A stretch of DNA of 64,000 nucleotides from an uncultured Halomonas sp. (GCF_947501415.1 NZ_CANMVL010000005.1:1-64000), one strand, 5' to 3'. Counted from the first letter of the stretch, positions 37,514 through 43,493 are shown. Notes: generated by a model from the sequence alone, not told the origin. Numbers and translations are program-made.

Positions 37514-37785
37514 GCGACCTCCCGCTTGTGCTTTCCGATCAGCTCGACCAGCTCGTCTCTCAACTCTTGCAGACTCAGCTCGCCATCCTTCGGGTGGGTG
37601 CTGGCCTGAATTACCCGGGGCTTGCCGTCGATCTCGACGTAGACGCTGGCGTGGGTAACGGTCTCGCCGGCCCGCTCGGGATGGCAGCCCTCGCTGTACC
37701 CGGCATAGATGCCCACATCGCGAGGGATGGCGTGTGTCAGTCGCCGGATGCTGGTCAGCAGCTCTTCACTCTGCGTCTGGTGCAT
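37510..37785 (-). CDS. Unknown 91-aa phage protein
   Basis: Soluble protein with a helical C-terminus (LSLQELRDELVELIGKHKRE). No family recognised. Its start lies inside the end of the preceding gene and its stop overlaps the next start. Confidence 0.6.
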   Translation of the reverse strand: MHQTQSEELLTSIRRLTHAIPRDVGIYAGYSEGCHPERAGETVTHASVYVEIDGKPRVIQASTHPKDGELSLQELRDELVELIGKHKREVA

Positions 37786-37948
37786 CGCTCTTCTCCTCGG
37801 TGAGGTTCTTTATCGCTTCGCGCACGATGCCGATGTCGAGCTTGCGGGCGGTGACTTCGTAGATGCCCTGCTTGGTGACGATGATTTCGCAGCCGCCGAC
37901 CTTCTCGAGATGGCGGATCACTGGCCGGAAGTGGCTCTGGTCGACCAT
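37766..37948 (-). CDS. Unknown 60-aa phage protein
   Basis: Small alpha/beta protein (HFRPVIRHLEKVGGCEIIV, TKQGIYEV). GGAGGG precedes the ATG at 37948, which overlaps the upstream stop (TAATG). An in-frame ATG at 37960 is the alternative. Confidence 0.55.
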   Translation of the reverse strand: MVDQSHFRPVIRHLEKVGGCEIIVTKQGIYEVTARKLDIGIVREAIKNLTEEKSDAPDAE

Positions 37949-38112
37949 TACGCCCTCCATATCTTCAGTGGGTGGGTTTGCCCGGTAACCCGATGCCAGG
38001 CCAGGCGGTAGCGCCATTTGTCTCGGCGGTCGGTGATGATGGGCTTCTCGGGGCCGGTGATGATGGCCTTCGCCCGGTGCTGGGCACGGCTTTCAATGAC
38101 GGTGGGGCTCAT
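37948..38112 (-). CDS. Unknown 54-aa phage protein
   Basis: Basic, Arg/Trp-rich peptide (DRRDKWRYRLAWHRVTG). No family recognised. It is coupled to both neighbours through stop-start overlaps. Confidence 0.5.
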   Translation of the reverse strand: MSPTVIESRAQHRAKAIITGPEKPIITDRRDKWRYRLAWHRVTGQTHPLKIWRA

Positions 38113-38207
38113 GGCTTCCTCCGATCTGCAAACCACGAGAACGCGGCGAAGCCGCCGGTGACGATGACGATCAGCATCATCGCGGCGAGCTGGTCTTCGG
38201 TGATCAT
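38109..38207 (-). CDS. 32-aa single-span membrane peptide
   Basis: Thirty-two codons with one membrane helix (AAMMLIVIVTGGFAAFSWFA) followed by a basic tail. ATGA overlaps at both ends place it in the translation chain. It may target the host membrane, but nothing more can be said. Confidence 0.5.
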   Translation of the reverse strand: MITEDQLAAMMLIVIVTGGFAAFSWFADRRKP

Positions 38208-38362
38208 GCGGGCCTCCTTTTGACTGTGGTGATCAGGCTGGCCGGAAGACCCAAGGTCTCGGCGGCACGCTTCGCTTGCCTGCGTGATGCGTAGAGCCCC
38301 AGGTCGGCCCTTGGAGTAATGCGCCCCTGATGGCTTTCTCTCAGCAGATACTTAGCTGTCAT
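38204..38362 (-). CDS. 52-aa basic phage peptide
   Basis: Basic peptide with an Ala/Arg-rich helix (SRRQAKRAAETLGLP). It overlaps the end of the 53-aa gene upstream by 11 bases and the start of the membrane peptide by 4. Function unknown. Confidence 0.5.
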   Translation of the reverse strand: MTAKYLLRESHQGRITPRADLGLYASRRQAKRAAETLGLPASLITTVKRRPA

Positions 38363-38513
38363 CTGTCGGCTCCCTTAGCTGCCGCTCGAGGCGGCGTTGT
38401 TCGTGATAGGCGTCGATGTCGCGGCGCTTGGCGTAGCGCGATGTGGCGCGGTAGTCGTTGCGGATGCGGCTTTCTTGCTTTGTGAGTGGCGTGGTCGGCG
38501 CTGTCGCTACCAT
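38352..38513 (-). CDS. 53-aa charged phage peptide
   Basis: Arg/Glu-rich peptide (RDIDAYHEQRRLERQL). AGGAGG lies 6 bases before the ATG. The open frame continues upstream to 38849, but that part crosses the membrane gene and the leader and lacks a start site, so it is not taken as coding. Confidence 0.55.
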   Translation of the reverse strand: MVATAPTTPLTKQESRIRNDYRATSRYAKRRDIDAYHEQRRLERQLREPTDDS

Positions 38514-38551
38514 CTCGACCTCCTGCAGAAAGCCCGGCGAGGTGCCGGGCG

Positions 38552-38695
38552 TCAGATGGTGTGCTGGAGATAGGCCGCCACCGTGGCGATCACGATCCAG
38601 CCCCAGATAGGGATTCGCGGGACGAGATAGACCAGCGCGAAACCCACGATGAGCCCCGCTGGCATCAGGCCGATCAGCCAGGTGGCGTGCTCCAT
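38552..38695 (-). CDS. 47-aa membrane peptide, first gene of the leftward operon
   Basis: Two closely spaced hydrophobic segments (LIGLMPAGLIVGFALVYLV and WGWIVIATVAAYL) in 47 residues suggest a membrane hairpin. GAGGAGG is 7 bases upstream of ATG 38695; an ATG at 38737 would add 14 residues but has a poor site. It is the first plausible gene, about 360 nt downstream of PL. Confidence 0.55.
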   Translation of the reverse strand: MEHATWLIGLMPAGLIVGFALVYLVPRIPIWGWIVIATVAAYLQHTI

Positions 38696-38786
38696 GTCGA
38701 CCTCCTCGGCCAGCGAGCGGTAATGGGGCCGGCGCATTCTCAGCCCACCGGCAGGCTATTCGCCGCACTGCGTGGCGGATCACGTA

Positions 38787-38869
38787 CATCGGGAAGGGCT
38801 CGATTACCGACGCGCTTGGCTCAAAGCGCTCTGGCTGAGCTATCTCCACGGTGCGAACCCTTCCCGATG
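38787..38869 (-). ncRNA. Structured leader RNA segment, tRNA-like in part
   Basis: A perfect 12-bp inverted repeat (CATCGGGAAGGG at 38787-38798, CCCTTCCCGATG at 38858-38869) encloses 59 nt. On the transcribed minus strand this loop contains AGCTCAGCCAGAGC and the hairpin GCGCTTTGAGCCAAGCGC, reminiscent of tRNA D- and anticodon arms. The D-loop is too short and the T-arm does not fit, so it is not a functional tRNA by canonical rules. It lies in the PL leader, where an antitermination RNA would act. Confidence 0.4.
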
Positions 38870-38903
38870 GGCCGATACTTCAACAGCCTCGGCCTGGCGT
38901 ACT

Positions 38904-38966
38904 CCCAGCGATCTCTCGCAGATCCAATCCACTACGGATGGCTGGGCTTTTCGTTGTTAAAGAGCG
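38904..38966 (-). promoter_or_regulatory. nut-like antitermination site: boxA plus hairpin
   Basis: On the minus strand CGCTCTTTAACAA (38954-38966) is a full match to the boxA consensus of rRNA operons and close to lambda nut boxA (CGCTCTTA). Thirty nt further down the transcript lies a 5-bp hairpin GATCT-GCGAG-AGATC (38910-38924) with a pentaloop, flanked by CCCAGC/GCTGGG arms (38941-38946, 38904-38909). It sits about 90 nt after the predicted PL start. Confidence 0.6.
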
Positions 38967-39063
38967 GGGCCCTGGTGATTCCTGGTAGTGCCTGGCGAAA
39001 TGCCGCTGACACTGCTAGGGCCGGGTGGTGCTGCGAACCGGTTGCGCCGTGTTCGTGTAGCTA

Positions 39064-39106
39064 AAGTTAGCTTGGCGCTAAAGTTTCGTCAATAGCGCGA
39101 AGCTAA
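39064..39106 (-). promoter_or_regulatory. PL promoter with two repressor operators
   Basis: On the minus strand -35 TTGACG (39087-39092) and -10 TAACTT (39064-39069) are 17 bp apart. Operator 1, TTAGCGCCAAGCTAA (39067-39081, minus strand), begins exactly 5 bp after the -35 box and covers the -10. Operator 2 (39092-39106, arms ATAGC/GCTAA) overlaps the -35 edge. The same geometry occurs at PR. The remaining 38970-39060 and 39120-39282 stretches show no gene. Confidence 0.75.
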
Positions 39107-39282
39107 ATTATTTTAGCGGGACGAGAAAATCCCACCAGAACAGCGGGCTGTGCGAGATGGCTTACAGGAGATGAGGCCGGCAGGCTGTGGCTTAGGCGGC
39201 GGGAGTTGCTATGCTGTGGGGGTGACGCCGGACGAATGCGGCCTTCGGGTCGCCGGGACACGCCGCGTCACAGCTCGCGCTT

Positions 39283-39312
39283 CGCCCTGGCCATGGATGG
39301 CCGGGGCGTTTT
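39283..39312 (+). terminator. Plus-strand terminator between PL and the rex-like genes
   Basis: An 11-bp stem with one wobble (CGCCCTGGCCA at 39283-39293, TGGCCGGGGCG at 39298-39308) followed by TTTT. No plus-strand gene precedes it, so it either ends a small untranslated RNA arising near 39.2 kb or blocks antisense readthrough. Confidence 0.55.
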
Positions 39313-39328
39313 GCGTTGGGGCGGGCAC

Positions 39329-39353
39329 AAAAAACCCGCCGAGGTGGCGGGTT
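39329..39353 (-). terminator. Terminator of the repressor/rex-like transcript
   Basis: On the minus strand AACCCGCC-ACCTC-GGCGGGTT followed by a T run: a textbook intrinsic terminator 33 bp after the membrane-protein gene. It would keep the immunity transcript out of the PL region. Confidence 0.85.
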
Positions 39354-39385
39354 ATGATCAAGTAAACGTTAGGTGAACGCTTTGG

Positions 39386-39841
39386 CTATAATCTTTGAAA
39401 AATCTTTAATAATTTTCTTGAAGCATCGCCGAAACTGACAAATCCCACGATAATGCAGCCGAAGCTTCCGCCAATAGAGATGATTGCAGCCTTCTCAGGT
39501 AGAAAGAATGATAAGAGGGATAAGATGAACGACAACCCTATCCAAATGGCAGATTGGGTTATGGTATCCCAAAGATGATTAATGTGTCCGGTTTTTCTTA
39601 AATTAGAAAGAAATGGCTTGTCAATAACAGTAATGATCGCTGCGGAAGCAGCGATCACAAAGCCGAGAAGAGTGGCCGAGCTAGTAGCCAAAGCAGAAGC
39701 TGAGCCATATATGTCATTGCTGGTGTCGGCAAGTGGTGACTTGTAGACCCCGACAATACAGATTGACAATACAGCCAGCTTTAGCGCAATGCTAAGCAAG
39801 GTTCGCTGATGGGTTTCCAAATATGCTTTCGAGACTGTCAT
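39386..39841 (-). CDS. Four-helix membrane protein of a RexB-like module
   Basis: 151 residues, AT-richer than surrounding genes. Four hydrophobic segments are visible: LLSIALKLAVLSICIVGVY (about 15-33), TLLGFVIAASAAIITVI (about 57-73), SAIWIGLSFILSLLSFF (about 97-113) and AAIISIGGSFGCIIVGFV (about 118-135), with a basic loop NLRKTGHINH between the second and third. Lambda RexB has 144 residues and four membrane segments at the same genetic position. Sequence homology is not demonstrated. The gene overlaps the upstream partner by 50 bp and starts behind AGAGGGG. An ion-channel or exclusion role is inference. Confidence 0.75.
   Translation of the reverse strand: MTVSKAYLETHQRTLLSIALKLAVLSICIVGVYKSPLADTSNDIYGSASALATSSATLLGFVIAASAAIITVIDKPFLSNLRKTGHINHLWDTITQSAIWIGLSFILSLLSFFLPEKAAIISIGGSFGCIIVGFVSFGDASRKLLKIFQRL
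39781..39795. promoter_or_regulatory. Perfect repressor operator at the rexA-like/rexB-like junction
   Basis: TTAGC-GCAAT-GCTAA has both arms perfect, identical in form to the PL and PR operators, but lies inside coding sequence where the two genes overlap. No clear promoter was identified around it; a weak internal promoter would be the analogue of lambda pLIT. Confidence 0.6.
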
Positions 39842-40691
39842 TTAGCCCCTCTTTGGCTGCTGCCATTGATGTAAACATATCAGACTCAATCGGGTACCGC
39901 CCCCTCACATCAACGGTCACCTTGTCTTTTAACCTGTCTGCTATTAGATCAATAGGATAGACAATCCCATCGTCATTAGCCATATCCATTTTGAGAGATC
40001 GTACCTTAGGCATGCCCTTGATTGATCGCCAAGCGTGCCTCATGGCATCTTTGAGCCTGTTGGTATCATCGTCATCACTCCTAAGGTCTGAGTTGATTGA
40101 CAGCTTGACATAGGAGCCGCCGGCCCCACTAAGCAAGTCCATCAATGCCTCACTCCAGTCATCCTCGGGGTAAAGGTCTGGATTAGTGGGGCGAGCAAAA
40201 CCAGCCTGAACACTCACAGGATGCAAGTCACCGCGCATGAGTCGCTGCATAGCATCTGGTTGCAGTACTGGATCAAAGGCGACGGAATGACCCGCAAACC
40301 TACTGAGATAATGACCTAGCGCAATAGCGGTACCTGCATGCCGGTTTGCTTGCATTACGAGTAGGCTGTTTTCTCTGTAAGCTAGGAAGTGGTTCTTCTC
40401 AACTAAGCCTTCATCGTCTTCTAAATCGAGCTCCCTTTCTTGCTGGCCAGTTCTTCCTGCATGTGGAAGGTGGTCTTTGCGAATTTTTGCGAAAACGCCA
40501 GAAATGACTCCATCTTCATGGCGTCGAAGGTGCCTCACCTCTAAGTCAAAAGATTGCTTATACTCAGGCGGGCAGCACCCCTCGGTGAGATAGTTTTCAA
40601 GGAAGTCATGGAAGTTAAATTCTATATCGTTAGGAGTGAACGACGAAAAGAAGTCAATGATATAGTTTCTTTCAGCCAAGATAGCCTCCAT
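39792..40691 (-). CDS. Soluble 299-aa partner of the RexAB-like module
   Basis: 299 residues, no signal or membrane helix. The N-terminal quarter is AT-rich in coding (NYIIDFFSSFTPNDIEFNF). The middle contains DLEDDEGLVEKNHFLAYREN and LVMQANRHAGTAIALGHYL, an EGLxExxHF pattern that I associate loosely with uncharacterised families such as DUF6731. RexA of lambda is 279 residues and occupies the same place, downstream of the repressor and upstream of a four-helix membrane protein. By that analogy it would sense an incoming phage event and act through the membrane partner, but this is architecture-based inference. Confidence 0.7.
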   Translation of the reverse strand: MEAILAERNYIIDFFSSFTPNDIEFNFHDFLENYLTEGCCPPEYKQSFDLEVRHLRRHEDGVISGVFAKIRKDHLPHAGRTGQQERELDLEDDEGLVEKNHFLAYRENSLLVMQANRHAGTAIALGHYLSRFAGHSVAFDPVLQPDAMQRLMRGDLHPVSVQAGFARPTNPDLYPEDDWSEALMDLLSGAGGSYVKLSINSDLRSDDDDTNRLKDAMRHAWRSIKGMPKVRSLKMDMANDDGIVYPIDLIADRLKDKVTVDVRGRYPIESDMFTSMAAAKEGLNDSLESIFGNPSANLA

Positions 40692-40764
40692 GCGAGGTTG
40701 GTTGATTTAGATGCCTTAGATAATCGTCGCTCTTGTTTAAAGGCGTGTCTTACTCCCGGTTGAC

Positions 40765-40896
40765 TCATAACCGAGTCTTGGCCTCCACGGCAACGCCGAG
40801 GATGCGGCACTTGCCGTTGATGGGGATCAGCGGGTAGGCGGGGTTCAGCGCCTTGAGGTAGCGCCGGCCGCTGTCTTCCACCAGCTGCTGAAGGTC
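40765..40896 (-). pseudogene. Remnant of a second S24-peptidase repressor (C-terminus)
   Basis: A 44-codon frame without start, ending TGA at 40765, reads DLQQLVEDSGRRYL, KALNPAYPLI, PINGKCRILGVAVEA and KTRL. This is the closing part of LexA/CI/UmuD-type S24 proteins (RRYL-x-LNP-x-YP then RILGVV). The rest of that protein is missing; 5' of it lies only the SHOCT-gene stop with a GGAGG site and an ATG in another frame (40924). It looks like the scar of immunity-region exchange. Confidence 0.65.
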
Positions 40897-40937
40897 GCTT
40901 CGTTGCTGCCATCCGCTCCGTCATAAAAAGACCTCCA

Positions 40938-41666
40938 TCAGAAGGCTGTGTCGAGTGCTCGGGCCTTAGCTTTCTGGTATTCGCCTTCTGTCAGGGCACC
41001 GCTTTTCCTGAGCTCATGCAACTGGTAAAGCTGGCCGGAGAGCGTCTTAGGCTGAGGCTCCCCTAAGGCGTTGACCGTGTTGCGCTCATTGATCTTGATG
41101 ATCGCCGACAGCATGGCGTGCCACTCATTGGCTTTACGCAGCGCGTCCCGGGGAGACGTGCTGCCAGAGAGTGTTGGTTCGATGAAGTCGATCACATGAA
41201 CGGGGTCCTGGAGGTCGTTGACAGTAACCTTCAGCTTGACCCCCTTGGCATCTACCGAGGTGGTGGTTTTTCCAGATAAGCCGCCAATGATGGCGCCGAC
41301 GCCGCCAAACAAGGCGCCACCAATCGCCGCTCCAGCAAACTGGCTGGCTCGGGAGGTCTTGGTCACGCTTTTGCCGTCGAGCAGCACTTCAGATTCGATC
41401 AGGTCGCGGGCATCGAGGTAGCGGCGTTGCGCGCCGCTGACCAGGCATAGCCGAGTTCGTGAGGCGTTGACCGCGAGGCCGACCACGGTGTTGGAGGCTA
41501 GTGGGCACCTGATCAGCGTGCGCTCTGGCTGAAACTCGTCGGTCGCGATGTATTCGGCTAAGCGCTGCTTCCTCTCGCTCTTCTGTTCGTTCTGGTAGAG
41601 CAGCCACATTGCCAGAGCGAACAGCCCCAGAACCAACACCACCAAGATCCAGAAACCCGCCCCCAT
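40938..41666 (-). CDS. Membrane protein with C-terminal SHOCT domain, downstream of the repressor
   Basis: 242 residues: N-terminal membrane helix (GFWILVVLVLGLFALAMWLL), a central domain with a glycine-rich hydrophobic patch (AGAAIGGALFGGVGAIIGG, about 125-145) and a C-terminal SHOCT motif (LYQLHELRKSGALTEGEY, then QKAKARAL). SHOCT modules often end membrane or oligomeric proteins. Being on the repressor transcript it should be made in the lysogen. ATG 41666 follows GAGG; the frame can extend to a TTG at 41735. Confidence 0.75.
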   Translation of the reverse strand: MGAGFWILVVLVLGLFALAMWLLYQNEQKSERKQRLAEYIATDEFQPERTLIRCPLASNTVVGLAVNASRTRLCLVSGAQRRYLDARDLIESEVLLDGKSVTKTSRASQFAGAAIGGALFGGVGAIIGGLSGKTTTSVDAKGVKLKVTVNDLQDPVHVIDFIEPTLSGSTSPRDALRKANEWHAMLSAIIKINERNTVNALGEPQPKTLSGQLYQLHELRKSGALTEGEYQKAKARALDTAF

Positions 41667-41713
41667 GCCTTGCCTCACTGTTATTTCTAGCTTTAAAGAG
41701 TCGCTGTGCCGGC

Positions 41714-42442
41714 TTACAGAAAGTTTTCCACCCAAAACACCCGCCCGAGGATGCGCGGGGCTTCAGGATCGCCGGTGTGATAGATCTCCTCGGGGTACTC
41801 GTCGGCATTCTCGCTGACCACCCGCATGCGCCCCGGCGGCAGGCGGTAGAGGCGCTTGATGCGCAGCATGCCGTCATGATCCAGGGCGTAGACCTGGCCA
41901 TCGGTGATGGTGCGGCAGCCCTTGTCGATGCCGATGGTGGCGCCATCCTGAATGGCCGGCGTCATGGAGTCGCCTTTGGCCACGGCCAGGGCGGCATGCT
42001 CCGGCTGCACACCGGCACGCGCCAGGCGGGGGAGCGAGAAGCGCTCCTGGGCGCCGTGGTTCTCGATGACCTGGGTGGCACCATTGCCCGCGGCGAACTC
42101 GACCTCACGGTAAAGCGGTAACCACACCTCATCGGGGCGCAGCGGCTCACCACCCTCGACAATCTCGACATCCACCAGCTCGGCATTGCTGTCGGGTGCG
42201 GCAGAGGTGCGGCTCGACGCAAGCTGCAGCCCGCGCTGCTCTACATCCAGCCAGCCTGGCGCCAACCCCTCCGCGCGCTCGATCTTTCGGGCGAGTTGGT
42301 CCCCCAAGTTTCGATTCGGATTTTTGGAAGTAATTTGGCTGACCGTGGACGCCGACGTATCCCACTTGTCAGCGCATGCAGCTTTAGTCCTTCCGCGCAT
42401 AAGGCCCAGCAAGTTGGCCCTGCGAATCTCATAGATGTCCAT
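41714..42442 (-). CDS. Prophage repressor, CI/LexA type with S24 self-cleavage domain
   Basis: 242 residues: N-terminal helix-turn-helix (KAACADKWDTSASTVSQITS), linker, cleavage site Ala118-Gly119 in EFAAGN, catalytic Ser159 (KGDSMTP) and Lys196 (LRIKRLY). RecA-stimulated autocleavage would link induction to DNA damage. Three operators lie 20-84 bp upstream. The start is ATG 42442. The genes 3' of it (SHOCT protein, rex-like pair) lie on the same strand up to the terminator at 39.35 kb. Confidence 0.92.
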   Translation of the reverse strand: MDIYEIRRANLLGLMRGRTKAACADKWDTSASTVSQITSKNPNRNLGDQLARKIERAEGLAPGWLDVEQRGLQLASSRTSAAPDSNAELVDVEIVEGGEPLRPDEVWLPLYREVEFAAGNGATQVIENHGAQERFSLPRLARAGVQPEHAALAVAKGDSMTPAIQDGATIGIDKGCRTITDGQVYALDHDGMLRIKRLYRLPPGRMRVVSENADEYPEEIYHTGDPEAPRILGRVFWVENFL

Positions 42443-42461
42443 GCTTCTAGAATCGCAGGCA

Positions 42462-42529
42462 TTAGCACTGCGATAAATAAGCGCAGAGCTAACTTCGTGC
42501 TTGCAAAATGATTAGCGCAAAGCTAAATT
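42462..42529 (+). promoter_or_regulatory. OR-like region: three operators and the PR promoter
   Basis: Operators of the TTAGC-N5-GCTAA class lie at 42462-42476 (TTAGC/GATAA), 42478-42492 (TAAGC/GCTAA) and 42512-42526 (perfect). PR has -35 TTGCAA (42501-42506) and -10 TAAATT (42524-42529), 17 bp apart; the perfect operator starts 5 bp after the -35, as in PL. The leftward repressor promoter must also lie here, but I could not assign its boxes. Confidence 0.78.
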
Positions 42530-42553
42530 ATGAGCATTGCAGAGGAGAAGCTT

Positions 42554-42781
42554 ATGTCCCAACAACTTCGCGACTGGCTAGGCCGGACAAACACTAATGA
42601 GCGCCAAGATCTGGCAGATCTTGCCGGCACCTCTGTCGCTCACCTCTGGCAGCTGGCCGGCGGTCACCGGAAAGCGTCTCTCGAGCTTGCTAAGCGACTA
42701 GAGGATGCCTCCAAAGGGGCTCTGACCATTGAGGGTCTTCGCCCTGACATCTTCATGGATCGGCCCAGCCGAGCCGCCTGA
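42554..42781 (+). CDS. cro: Cro-like DNA-binding protein
   Basis: 75 residues with a helix-turn-helix (RQDLADLAGTSVAHLWQLAG) and the pattern of small YdaS/Cro antirepressors. It is the first gene after PR and divergent to the repressor. The start at 42554 is preferred because AGAGGAG lies 8 bases upstream; an in-frame ATG at 42530 falls at the PR -10 and would be leaderless. Confidence 0.82.
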   Translation: MSQQLRDWLGRTNTNERQDLADLAGTSVAHLWQLAGGHRKASLELAKRLEDASKGALTIEGLRPDIFMDRPSRAA

Positions 42782-42836
42782 AACCCCACCGTCCGCCTGT
42801 GAAGGCCGCACGACCTCTCAGCAATGAGGAAAGCCC

Positions 42837-43169
42837 ATGTCTCGATACCTAAACGATGATCGCCGCTACAAGGCGGAAGGTGAGCACCTGGCGCGCGGCG
42901 TGCGTGTGCGCTTCACGGAGGATGAATACGACGAACTGCGCGCCGCGGCCGAGATGCGTACCGAGGGGCGCCTGGCTCCCTATCTGCGTGACCTGGTACT
43001 CGAGGCGCACGAGGCAAGGAAGGAGGGGCGGGCCCGGCTGCTGGCTCGCCTGGCGGAAGATCAGCCGCTGGACGACCGCGACCGCCAGGTGCTGGCCGGC
43101 ATGCTGGCCAGGCTCGCCGAACGCGGCCTGATGATGAGTGCGGATACCGCCGAAACGCTACAGGCCTAG
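42837..43169 (+). CDS. Unknown 110-aa early protein
   Basis: Charged helical protein (RVRFTEDEYDELRAAAEMR) whose N-terminal half resembles ribbon-helix-helix proteins in layout (a short strand VRVRF then two helices). If so it could be a small repressor. GAGGAAAG precedes the ATG. No firm family. Confidence 0.6.
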   Translation: MSRYLNDDRRYKAEGEHLARGVRVRFTEDEYDELRAAAEMRTEGRLAPYLRDLVLEAHEARKEGRARLLARLAEDQPLDDRDRQVLAGMLARLAERGLMMSADTAETLQA

Positions 43170-43194
43170 GGCCAACAGAGAAAGGGAGGTCGAG

Positions 43195-43395
43195 TTGATT
43201 GACAGAAATACGGTGGCGTTGGCCATGCAGCAGATGACCCCCGAGTCACAGCAGGCGGCTCGGGATGAGGCGAAGCGCCGCGGCGTGGATGCCACGGACG
43301 TGGTGATGGAGCGGTGCCTGGAGCGGATCGGCGAGCAGCTGGACGAGGTTCGCCGCCAGCGCCATAGGCCGCGGGCTCAACTCCGAGTGGTCTAG
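43195..43395 (+). CDS. Unknown 66-aa early protein, CII position
   Basis: TTG start at 43195 behind GGGAGG. The protein (MTPESQQAARDEAKRRGVD, then a basic tail RRQRHRPR) has no recognised motif. It occupies the place of cII in lambdoid gene order but does not resemble CII. Confidence 0.5.
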   Translation: MIDRNTVALAMQQMTPESQQAARDEAKRRGVDATDVVMERCLERIGEQLDEVRRQRHRPRAQLRVV

Positions 43396-43493
43396 GGGTG
43401 CGCGGCACTGCCGCGCATGTTCAGTAACTGGTAGGCCCTGTGAGTCAGCGAAAGGCACTAGTAGGCACTGCTGATCACGGGGTGGGTACGAAA

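Noticed and set aside
38352..38849. 166-codon reading of the 53-aa gene with a long N-terminal extension
   Set aside because: The extension begins at GTG without a site, crosses the 47-aa membrane gene and the structured leader, and has no conserved features.
38787..38869. Functional tRNA on the minus strand
   Set aside because: D- and anticodon-arm-like pieces are present, but the D loop lacks the GG pair, the anticodon loop is 6 or 8 nt and no T arm fits.
39386..40691. Kiwa defence system (KwaA/KwaB)
   Set aside because: Four-helix protein plus a ~300-aa partner is similar, but gene order is reversed, the partner lacks a DUF4868 pattern that I can recognise, and the location matches lambda rexAB. 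Kept only as an alternative.
40622..40924. 100-codon minus-strand frame starting behind GGAGG at 40924
   Set aside because: The start site is good, but the frame is out of phase with the S24 remnant and overlaps the start of the 299-aa gene; its sequence looks like an out-of-frame reading. It may be the 5' scar of the lost repressor gene.
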